Shown: positions 27,178 to 35,900 of the stretch, piece by piece | Layout of the letters: every line of letters begins with the position of its first letter | Position numbering within the stretch: position 1 is the stretch's first letter | Position numbers and translations under genes: made by a program | Notes under the pieces: model-generated | Told to the model about the DNA's origin: nothing | The model's input: only the letters and a program-made list of their open reading frames with translations | Database searches by the model: none | Virus record (IMG/VR): IMGVR_UViG_3300013132_005564 | Location: 20,499-84,498 of that record | Strand: one strand, 5' to 3' | Length of the DNA stretch: 64,000 nt | From: a virus

Positions 27178-29927
27178 CTCGCAGAAGGATAGGTTCCAAG
27201 CGCACGAGCCGAGACTCATTCGTCGACGACAAGACCGACGCTGCCCTTTTTTCGGTATCGGAGCTCGCCGAAACCGTGAGGACGAAGGTCATGCGACCGA
27301 TCGGCGCCGGTCCGCTTCCGCCACCCCATCTGGTGAGAAACGCGGACTCCGACCCGTTCATATACGAGGGAATACCGTGGATCAATAGAGGACGAGGCAT
27401 CATCGATCCGACCCCGGGCAACTTGCAACCACTCAACAGAAGGCTGAGGAGGGAGGCGCGCGCAAGCATGGGCTCGCCGAGCAGGAGCAGCACCTTCCGC
27501 ACCAACGCCAGAATCACCTACGGCGATTCGGACTCTCCGCTCGCCGCGATGTCGTGGGGCGAGATATCCACCCGTCAGGGGAACATAATAAACGCCGAGG
27601 ACTCGCGTCAAGCCGTCAAGAAGGCCGAGACCAGGGTGGACGCGGTTCTGGGCAACAGGCCGGCGACCATGGCCGAAGCCGTGAGGAATCTCAAGCGTCT
27701 CGAGACGATAACGAACGGTGGGGCGCCGAACGGTCGAAACTTCCTGCTGGATCTCCCCTACTTCGAGGCTCAGATGCAACCGGAACTGACGACGCTCAGC
27801 CCGCGTTTCGCGGGTGACGCCACGCAGATGTCGCCGTACGACTACGGCATCTACTACGCCCTCGCGGGGAACATGATCGATTTTCCGGAGGCCTTCGAGA
27901 ACGTCCATCTGGTGATGGCGACGGACAACAACCCCGACATCAAGGGCGATGACGACGGGGTCGGAGGAAGCGCCATGGTTTTCCCGATCTACACGGCGCT
28001 AAAGCCCCAGGCGCTTGAAGACAGGAGAGTCGGGGACATGGATGCCAGGTCCTCCCTAGGCGTAAAGGACATGTCCAAAATCGGCGTCGCTTTCTTCGGC
28101 AACGACGCAACCGCCTCGGGCGGGAGAATACCCGCGGTCATCCTGATGCCGATAAACAGGTCGCCAGAGCAGCAGAAGGCGACGTTCACTCCGACTGGTT
28201 TGATCGCGGCGTTCGGCACCTTCTTGTCGCAGGCGCTCGGTGTGCAGGCGCAAGCCCCCGAGATTCCTCTACCCACTCCGGAGGACACGGTGGACAGGTA
28301 CCTGGACATGCTCAGGGACTGGACGAGGATATTCAAGAAAACCGGGTCGGTGCCGAGGTTCCTGATGGACGGAGTCGCCTCGAACGTGATCATGGGATAC
28401 CTGCTGGAGGCCGAACAGCTGGAGGAGAGGATCTCCCAACTGAAGCAGGTGACGGGAGAAGGGGACTCGCAGGTGCGCCTGCAAATGGTCAGGGACCTGG
28501 AGGACCGGCTCGACAAGATAAACGACGAGGCGAGGCAGGCCTACGCCTACGCCGTTGCGCTCCACGAGGTTGGCCACGTCCTCGACTACGTCGGTTCCTA
28601 CAAATCCTCGTCCGCGTACGCAAACGCGACGAGGGCGGCGTCGTTCGGATTGAACTCAAGCATAGAATCCACGAGGGACATCGTCGCCCTGCGAGCCTTC
28701 AGCGCGGGGGTGGTCCACCCGGCGACGCGGGACATGACGCAGGCGATGTCCAGAAAGTTCATGAAGGACACGCTCACCGGGGTCCTGAGGAACGAGGACG
28801 TGCGCAACCGCATTCCGGAGATGATTGACGACATCCAGAAAATCGTGGACTCCCTGAACGCCAACCACCAATCGATCACCCAGCTCGTACCAGGCGGCGC
28901 GACGCAAGACGTGAATGCGTGGGCGGAGGACCTGCTCAACCGTGACACGGCGACGATAGGCACCTCCACCGCCCAGGAGATAGTCCGGCCCATCATCAGC
29001 GGCGGATGGGTTCCCAATGCCCTCATTGCCAACCCGAGCCGCCTCGAGTCGCTGGCGGACTCGTCCATGGACGAAATCAAGGCGCTGGGTGCCGAGAGCG
29101 AGCTCCTGAAAGTGAAACCCCTCGGAATCACCGCGTACGACCTATACAAGTCAAACGTGGAACGAATAATCAAGCCGCTGGAGGAAAAAATAGCCAGACT
29201 ACCGAGCCCTGTCGGCAGGAGCTTGGCCAAGGCCGTGGTCTCGGCGGTCGTCCACGAGGCGTACGTCAAGATGCTGCAGGGTGCGATGGAGAGCCTCGCC
29301 GAGACGCATCGGGATGCGGAGGCGAACGCCCAGTCGTACTCGTACCTGCGCTCCTGGATCAACCAGCAGACGATTGACATGGCGAATTTCCCCTTCGGCG
29401 GGCAGCGCAAGCTGATAACCGACATGTCAGCGTCCAACCCCGCCGCGGTCAGCGAGTTCATGACGCTGTACGGCACGACCCAGGGCAAGCCGTGGTTCGA
29501 CGACCAGGGCAATTTCAGCGACACCAAGTACCTTCAGTACATATTCTCCAACCTGACCCAACCGAAGGGCGTTGACATAATGACCGCCATGAAAATGGTG
29601 AATTCGTGGTTCACCGAGAGCGAGACGAACGGTTGGAAAGGCCTGCCCGACGATCTGATTCAGCTGGTGCGAGAGGCGGTTCCGCACATCACCGAATACG
29701 CGGGACCAGCCGACTACAACCATGTTGTCCCCCTGCCCGTCGGGGAGTTCGCCAGCAACAAGGAGACCTACGCCGAGCTACACCCGATAATGCTCATGAA
29801 ACTCGAGAATCTGATGCGCCTGCTCTCGGAGCAGGAGCGCGAGGCGGTCGAGAAGCTCCACCAAGCGATGATAGACGCCGCCAGAGGACTGATAAAATCT
29901 CAGTACAGACCTGGAGGCAGGCCGTGA
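27174..29927 (+). CDS. Leader-bearing large protein with HEVGH zinc-peptidase signature
   Basis: This is a protein of 917 residues whose ATG overlaps the stop of the preceding giant (ATGA). Residues 40-83 carry the shared leader (RPIGAGPLPPPHLVRNAD, IYEG, GRGIIDPTPGN), almost the same as in the 1827-residue protein. An AAMS variant site follows at 27543-27551; no AGM site is present. At 464-468 is HEVGH followed by VLDYVG, the HExxH signature of zinc metallopeptidases, preceded by long helices (about 410-463). The rest is mainly helical. In this family type the two His and the Glu would bind zinc and activate water. A protease role, possibly in processing the neighbouring polyproteins or after injection, is inference. 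Translational coupling continues into the next gene (GTGA overlap). Confidence 0.75.
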   Translation: MTRRRIGSKRTSRDSFVDDKTDAALFSVSELAETVRTKVMRPIGAGPLPPPHLVRNADSDPFIYEGIPWINRGRGIIDPTPGNLQPLNRRLRREARASMGSPSRSSTFRTNARITYGDSDSPLAAMSWGEISTRQGNIINAEDSRQAVKKAETRVDAVLGNRPATMAEAVRNLKRLETITNGGAPNGRNFLLDLPYFEAQMQPELTTLSPRFAGDATQMSPYDYGIYYALAGNMIDFPEAFENVHLVMATDNNPDIKGDDDGVGGSAMVFPIYTALKPQALEDRRVGDMDARSSLGVKDMSKIGVAFFGNDATASGGRIPAVILMPINRSPEQQKATFTPTGLIAAFGTFLSQALGVQAQAPEIPLPTPEDTVDRYLDMLRDWTRIFKKTGSVPRFLMDGVASNVIMGYLLEAEQLEERISQLKQVTGEGDSQVRLQMVRDLEDRLDKINDEARQAYAYAVALHEVGHVLDYVGSYKSSSAYANATRAASFGLNSSIESTRDIVALRAFSAGVVHPATRDMTQAMSRKFMKDTLTGVLRNEDVRNRIPEMIDDIQKIVDSLNANHQSITQLVPGGATQDVNAWAEDLLNRDTATIGTSTAQEIVRPIISGGWVPNALIANPSRLESLADSSMDEIKALGAESELLKVKPLGITAYDLYKSNVERIIKPLEEKIARLPSPVGRSLAKAVVSAVVHEAYVKMLQGAMESLAETHRDAEANAQSYSYLRSWINQQTIDMANFPFGGQRKLITDMSASNPAAVSEFMTLYGTTQGKPWFDDQGNFSDTKYLQYIFSNLTQPKGVDIMTAMKMVNSWFTESETNGWKGLPDDLIQLVREAVPHITEYAGPADYNHVVPLPVGEFASNKETYAELHPIMLMKLENLMRLLSEQEREAVEKLHQAMIDAARGLIKSQYRPGGRP

Positions 29928-30310
29928 ATGACGAAAATTTGTTAGCAATAACCACCGAGGTCGGCCACATGACGGCAGACCAGAAACGACAGATGCTGGG
30001 CCTGGACGGCGCTACGGCGGAGCAGATCGTCAAGCCGGCGGGCGAGGAGGACGTTTTCTACGTGACCGAGTCCAACCCCGGGGCGAAAAACATGGTCAGG
30101 TCAATGCGGGAGGGCATGGTCAGGGCTGGTCGCACCCCGGAGCAGAGAATGGCCATCATGTCCGCCGTCATTCCGTCAATAGCGAAGGCCCACGCCTCGC
30201 CGAGCAAGCCGATCGACACATACTCAACCGACGAGTTGGCAGAGGAGTCGGGAATGAAGATAAGGCAAATCCAGCAAAAACTCGCGGAGATGATCAAACG
30301 TGCAAAGTAA
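29924..30310 (+). CDS. Small protein with C-terminal HTH-like segment
   Basis: This is a 128-residue protein. GTG 29924 overlaps the upstream TGA as GTGA and has GGAGG eight bases before it; the frame is open further upstream but that part lies inside the previous gene. The middle is helical, and the end (STDELAEESGMKIRQIQQKLAEM) looks like the recognition half of a helix-turn-helix. No family is recognised. A DNA-binding role is a weak inference. Confidence 0.6.
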   Translation: MNDENLLAITTEVGHMTADQKRQMLGLDGATAEQIVKPAGEEDVFYVTESNPGAKNMVRSMREGMVRAGRTPEQRMAIMSAVIPSIAKAHASPSKPIDTYSTDELAEESGMKIRQIQQKLAEMIKRAK

Positions 30311-30875
30311 CCAAACTCACAACAAGGCCGACCCGCTCGGCGGGATAGTTCCACAGGAGCTCGTCACCGGGGACATCATGCGCGGGTACGGTCCGCGGCG
30401 AGGAAACCTGGAGCGCTTGCTTCGCTACTGGCGTCCGATAATGAAAAAGCCGGGCGGGTTCCGCAGGTGCAGGGTCATCCTCGCGGATCATCCGGAGCTT
30501 TACCCCCTGAACAACATATGCGCATGGCTGCACCACGAGACGACCGGACTGTGGCCCAACGAGGGCTGCCACCACCCCGGCATGAAAAACTGCAGGAGGA
30601 AGATGCGCGGCGTCGTGAACGGCTCGCTTTGGAGCGATGCCGATTTTGACGACCGCATCAGGAAGCTGACCAGCAGGGCGGCGAAGAAGAAGGACCTCAG
30701 GTCAAGCGGAGGCATAGACGCAGCGCCCCCGTACGAACCGTTCGTGCCCGTCATCACCGACGACGACTGGGACCACGCCTGGAAGGTAATGGACGACTTC
30801 GTGAAGATGGAGACCAAGTTCGTCGCATTCGTTTGCGACGACAACAACTGGGAGATGTTTGATTCGGATGTCTGA
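30300..30875 (+). CDS. Conserved-looking phage protein of unknown function with Cys/His cluster
   Basis: This is a 191-residue protein from GTG 30300, overlapping the preceding stop by 11 bases, with GGAG about ten bases upstream. The core reads GGFRRCRVILADHPELY, then AWLHHETTG, then EGCHHPGMKNCRRKM. The conserved-looking Cys and His residues could bind a metal. The C-terminal third is acidic and Trp-rich. I do not recognise a named family. The gene lies in the run of virion-type genes. Confidence 0.65.
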   Translation: MQSNQTHNKADPLGGIVPQELVTGDIMRGYGPRRGNLERLLRYWRPIMKKPGGFRRCRVILADHPELYPLNNICAWLHHETTGLWPNEGCHHPGMKNCRRKMRGVVNGSLWSDADFDDRIRKLTSRAAKKKDLRSSGGIDAAPPYEPFVPVITDDDWDHAWKVMDDFVKMETKFVAFVCDDNNWEMFDSDV

Positions 30876-32958
30876 GGCGACGGAAACGATCGAGTGCTGC
30901 CCGAAATCCGGCGTGGTGGTGAGGACGGTGCTCCCGTCCACGGCCATTTCCAGGAACAACGTCTCGGCGCTCCCCCTGTCCGTGACCACGAGCAAGCAGA
31001 ACGCCGTCGAATTCAAATGCATACAGATGGCGAAATTCGGGCCAGAGGCGATAAGGGAGGGGTCCGAAGTTCGTTTCAAGGTTGGCCTGGTCGGGAGTCA
31101 AACCGTTGTGGGCCGGGCGACGCAGGCGTTGGCCTCGGCGCTCACGCCGGGAAACATGTCCGTCGTCAGGAATCCCGGTAGGTCCGCCCTATGGTCAGCC
31201 GCCACGCCTGGCGGCGGGTCGGCACTGAGCGGCGTGGCGAATCCGCTGGCCAGGGCAGCCGCGGCGTCGGTGCCCAAGCCGGAGAGGGGTTTCAGGTGCC
31301 CGGAGGGGTTTCAGTTCGGTGGGCAGTTCACCGACAAGTATTTCTCCACGTGCGGGAAGAAGCTCTTCGCCCTCGCCTTGTCCCTACTGACTCGGGGCAG
31401 GAACATCGAGGATCTCGTCGGAACCCGTTTGCCGCGACCGATAAGGGTATCCGGAACATCGGTGGTTCCGAGGGGGGAAATCGGCCAGTTGACTTTCGTC
31501 AGGGACCCGAACATAGAAATACCAAAGGTCGGGAGTCGCAACTTCGGTGCGTACAGGGAGGCGATCAGGAACGTCTCCTCGGAAATGGGCAAGTTTGACG
31601 AAACGGTTTCTCGGTTGGTCAGGAGGGACGGGGTCGTGTTGACCCCGCTCGTTTCCCCGTCCGTGTTGCGAACCGTGCCAGACAATAGGAACATGGAGGG
31701 GGCGGCTTACGTCTCCTACGTGAAGAAGCCGCAGCAGATAGGGGGCAAAGAGCTCGGCATGTTTTCCAACAGCGGAATTGATGCGTTGGTGTACGTGCTC
31801 CCGAACGGCGGAACTCTGACGCTGAGAAAGACGAGGAACCTGAGCAACGGCGAGAGACGCAAACTCGGAAAACTCGTCGCACACGCCGAGGGAATGACCA
31901 ACTCCAACGACCCGGCGGCCCGCATAGAGCACATAGCGTCGGAGATGGACGGACCCGTCTCCTACGAGCAGGCTTTCGGGGACCTCAAATCCCCGAACGA
32001 CATGGTCACCGTGTCCGACCCGAAAACCAAGAAGCAGCGACAGGTCAGACGCTGGTACAGGGACTCATTCATGCTTGACGCACGCTCGAGTCAGGTCGGC
32101 TCCCGCGAGACGCAGATCGAGGACGAGGCCGGGATGATCGACGACCTGCGGTCGGCGATATCTCTCGTCAACGGCGGCGGGCAGATCGGCAACGTCTCCC
32201 CCGAACTCAGAATTCCAGCTCTAGAGATGAGCAGGTTCGCCGAGACCCGGAGGGTCAACAACAGGACGACGACCTACAAGCTCGGCAGGGATTCCATCAG
32301 CGCCATTTCGCCGTCACTGACGCACGAACACCTCGGCGTGATGACCGCAGCGGAGGTCCAGTCCCAGCTCGGCGCCCTAGCTCCGAGCGTTTGGTTTGCG
32401 GGGTCCGGCATCAGGCGACCGTACTTGATCTCGTACCCGACGGACTCGGACTCCATGGGTCGTCTCGCGAGGAACACGGGGCTGGACCTGGCGGATCCCG
32501 AGGACATGACGCGGCTGATGATCGCCGACCTACTGACCGACGTGATTGACCGGAATCCGTCAAACCTCTACACGGTCGGCGAGTACAGCAACAGGCGGAC
32601 CTTCGGCGGTCCTGTCGCTTCGTCCGGCGGGGCGGGCCTGCTGCGCTCTGAGCTGCAGGGGAGGGTGGACCTGTCAAGGATCGCGCTCATGGCCGAGCTA
32701 GAGACTTCAATGTACAGGGAGTTCTTCATGAAGCTGAGGAAGGAGCAGAAGCGTCGCGCGTTGGCGTTGCTCGAGGAGATGCTCCAACGGGCCAGGATGT
32801 TCAGTTTCACGGAGTTCAAGAGAAGAATGTCCATCGACGGGAAGATGAGCGTTGCCGAACGCATCCACATGGACATAGTCGGCGCGATCTTTGATAACAG
32901 GTTGAGCACGCTTGAGGGTTCTTTGAAATTCCTAAGGAACGTGATCAATGGAATCTGA
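30868..32958 (+). CDS. Large virion-type protein with RC..FTD..C motif
   Basis: This is a 696-residue protein from ATG 30868, overlapping the upstream stop. An in-frame TTG at 30859, four bases after GGGAG, would add three residues and cannot be excluded. Residues 140-165 contain GFRCPEGFQFGGQFTDKYFSTCG, split here as GFRCPEG and QFTDKYFSTCG. The same two-Cys arrangement occurs in the N-terminus of the 3764-residue giant. One AGM triplet (32128-32136) is followed by Ile and sits in DEAGMIDDL, so it may not be a genuine boundary. The C-terminus (600-680) is a long charged helix. There is no enzyme signature. A structural role is inferred from the neighbours. Confidence 0.7.
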   Translation: MSEATETIECCPKSGVVVRTVLPSTAISRNNVSALPLSVTTSKQNAVEFKCIQMAKFGPEAIREGSEVRFKVGLVGSQTVVGRATQALASALTPGNMSVVRNPGRSALWSAATPGGGSALSGVANPLARAAAASVPKPERGFRCPEGFQFGGQFTDKYFSTCGKKLFALALSLLTRGRNIEDLVGTRLPRPIRVSGTSVVPRGEIGQLTFVRDPNIEIPKVGSRNFGAYREAIRNVSSEMGKFDETVSRLVRRDGVVLTPLVSPSVLRTVPDNRNMEGAAYVSYVKKPQQIGGKELGMFSNSGIDALVYVLPNGGTLTLRKTRNLSNGERRKLGKLVAHAEGMTNSNDPAARIEHIASEMDGPVSYEQAFGDLKSPNDMVTVSDPKTKKQRQVRRWYRDSFMLDARSSQVGSRETQIEDEAGMIDDLRSAISLVNGGGQIGNVSPELRIPALEMSRFAETRRVNNRTTTYKLGRDSISAISPSLTHEHLGVMTAAEVQSQLGALAPSVWFAGSGIRRPYLISYPTDSDSMGRLARNTGLDLADPEDMTRLMIADLLTDVIDRNPSNLYTVGEYSNRRTFGGPVASSGGAGLLRSELQGRVDLSRIALMAELETSMYREFFMKLRKEQKRRALALLEEMLQRARMFSFTEFKRRMSIDGKMSVAERIHMDIVGAIFDNRLSTLEGSLKFLRNVINGI

Positions 32959-35900
32959 CTCAACCTTCTCCAAGGTCGTTGACTCGGAAACCGGGACGAC
33001 CTTCGCCGTGCTCGTGGCGTCGTCTGACGGGATTACGGCTCACGGTTCCATGAAACAGGGGGTGGAGTGGGCGACGTGGGTGAACAGGGGCGAGAAGTCA
33101 ATGGCCCGGATCGTTCGCTCGCTGGACCCCTCGCTGGAGATCACCAAGTTCGTCCCACTCAACGAGGAGAACATTCTCCTGAAGTCGTCGTCCTTCGGCA
33201 CCACGACCGCAAAGGAGCTGAGGGTGCATCTCGAGAGAAAATCGCTGGGCGAGGACCTGACGAAGGCCGCGGATCCCACCAACCCGCCCCAAAAAACGAA
33301 CCCCGAGGGGGTGGATGAGCACCAGCCGGAACCGGAGTACGAGTCGCTCAGTTCCTGGATGATGTCGGACGTGGCGGTCAGCGAGTTTGACGTGCAGATA
33401 AAGCAGACGGCCGTGCACTTCAAGGCAATGCAGTTCATGCGAAACAGGAGGTTCTCGTCTTTCCTGTTGTCGGTTAAACAGACGAACGCGTCGCTCGTGA
33501 ACGGTAGTTGGGCGACGCGCCCGTCCCTCGCCCCCGCCATGGGCGACGTGCTCAATTCGTACGACCGAAAGACGAAGTTGCACGCCTCGGAGTCGCTCGG
33601 GTTGTCTGGGTACTTCAACAAGGCCTTGCCGATCGGCATGCGACAGCTGCCGCCGCCGCACCTCGTCAGAAACGCAGACAACGACGCCTACATCTACGAG
33701 GGAATCCCGTGGATCAACAGGGGCCGCGGGATACTCGATCCCACACCTGGCAACGCCGCCAGCGCCATCAGGAGTGGGGTCAGGGCCTTCGGCGGGAGAA
33801 TGACCGACATAGTCGACAGGACGAACAGGATTTCAAGACTGACCCGGAACGACGCCGAGAGGATGCGTCGTCTCGATCTGGTGCCGGCATCCAACGACAT
33901 CGCCTCGTTGCTGCCGCAGGGCGAGGAAACTAGAGCCGCCATGGGCAGGATGCGCAGGAGACTGGCCAGTCTCGCTGACTCCGTCGCGCCGTCCGAAAGG
34001 ACGAGGGGGGACGGCGAAGAGGTCCTGACGAGAAGGCAGGCGAGGCGCAACGAAGAGGCCCTCGCGAGGGCCGGAATCAACCCCAGCGCAACAAGCTCAC
34101 CCGACGAAGAGACCGCATCCGCCGGCATGAGGAAGGTGACCGGCGACGATCCGCAGGTGCCCGAAGTCGTCAATCTTTCCGAGAGAAGAAACGCGCAACC
34201 CGACACGGAACTGACCGGGCTCGAAGAGACGGAATCCGGCAGGGTCGAGAGAGGCGCAAAACCCAGGTCCGACGGCAACGGGATGCTGAAGAACCTCCTG
34301 TCGAGACTCTCGAGGGGGTCAAAGCGAATCAATTCAGCAGATTCGCCCAACCCGCCAGAACTGGATGAGAGCGACGATTTGCCCGACTACGACGGTCCGC
34401 AGGTCGTGAAAGTATCCGATGATCCATGGCAAATGGATCCGGCGACGAGGGACATGCTTTTGGCGGCACTGAAGGACGCCGTTCCGGCGGGGACGTACGC
34501 CACCTTCAGCTCGAGATTCGGGGAGGACGACCTGGACTGGCCCAATTTTTCGCCATCCGAGCAGTCGTCGCTGTTGCGCGAGCTGGGGTACCGCCGCGAC
34601 GAATTGCTCGACATCGTAACGGAGCTGATGACTCCCGAGTTTTCGGCAGACAAGGACTACAGAAGCGACGGGGTCGTCACCCCGGAATCGGTCATTGAGG
34701 CGATCCGGAATGACTTCGTGTCGTTGAGGTCGGGCGGAGTGAACCTGTACGCCGACGTGATGGCGCTCGTGGCGATCAACGACATCCTCTCCTCGAAGGA
34801 CCACGAAACAGAGGCAAGGGCGTCCGCATGGAGGATGATTGACAACAGGAACAGGAGCGTCGTGTCCAGGAGGGCGGACATTCAGCGCAGGGACGTGAGG
34901 GAGGCGAGCTCCAGCAGAATTTCTGGGCCGGTCGGAGAAAGGACCGTGATCTCACAAACGGGGGGTCGGGGGTCCGACTCTTCGGTCCGCCGGGTCGCCC
35001 TCAGCAAGCTGAACCCGAGGGTTCTGGTCCTTGCCACGGTTCCCGTCGCCCCCGGCAGGTTGCTGAGCGACTACTCGGACGAAGAAAGGGCCGCGCTGCT
35101 CTCCAGCGCGACGCAGATGAGGGCTTCGATAGCCGAGCACCTCGCGAGGAAGATGGGTCTGCCGAGCGACACAGAACTATCCGAGGACGTCATAGCGAAC
35201 TGGATGGCCAACAACTCGGACACGGACGGGTCAAAAATAGGCGTGTTCGCCCACAACCTCATCGTCCTCGACGATCTCGCAATCGCAGTCAATTCTGGCA
35301 AGCCGGGGAACGACGAATGGAACGCCCTGACCATGCCCGCGAGAGACAAGATAATCAGCAACGCAAACGTCGGATCGCGACCCGAGGTCGCAAAGACCAA
35401 CCAAAGCCAGCGACGCCGCGGGCGGCCGACGAAATCGCCGGCTCCGCCACTTCCGCCGACCCCGCCAAACCAGACACCGCCGCAAACACCGGCAGGTCGC
35501 ACGCGCCCGCAGATCGGAATGACTCCGCCGAAGAACCGGATCGCCGACTGGCAAGACCCAACGCAGCCGGTCCCGGAAACGGTGGACGCCTCAACGCAGA
35601 TGGTCACGATCGCCGGCGAGGACGGAGCGGAGAAGCAGGTCTTGCTCAGCTCCCTCGGCAGGCCGAACCAGTATGACTTCTCCAACACCGTTTCGGTCAA
35701 GGGGATTTCGTACGTAATGGAGAACCAGACCGGCCTGTACAGGGACCCGGTGACCGGGTTGTTCCTCGACGACTACAGCGGCATCCCGATAACCCTCGGC
35801 AAAACGGTCCCCCGGCCCAGGGAACTGGAACAGGTGAACCAGAAGAGGGGCGCACCGACGGTCAGCTACCCATCCATCCAATTGTCCGAAAAAAACAGCC

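Noticed and set aside
32128-32136. AGM in the 696-residue protein as a genuine boundary
   Set aside because: It is followed by Ile rather than a small residue and lies within a continuous helical region, so it may be chance.
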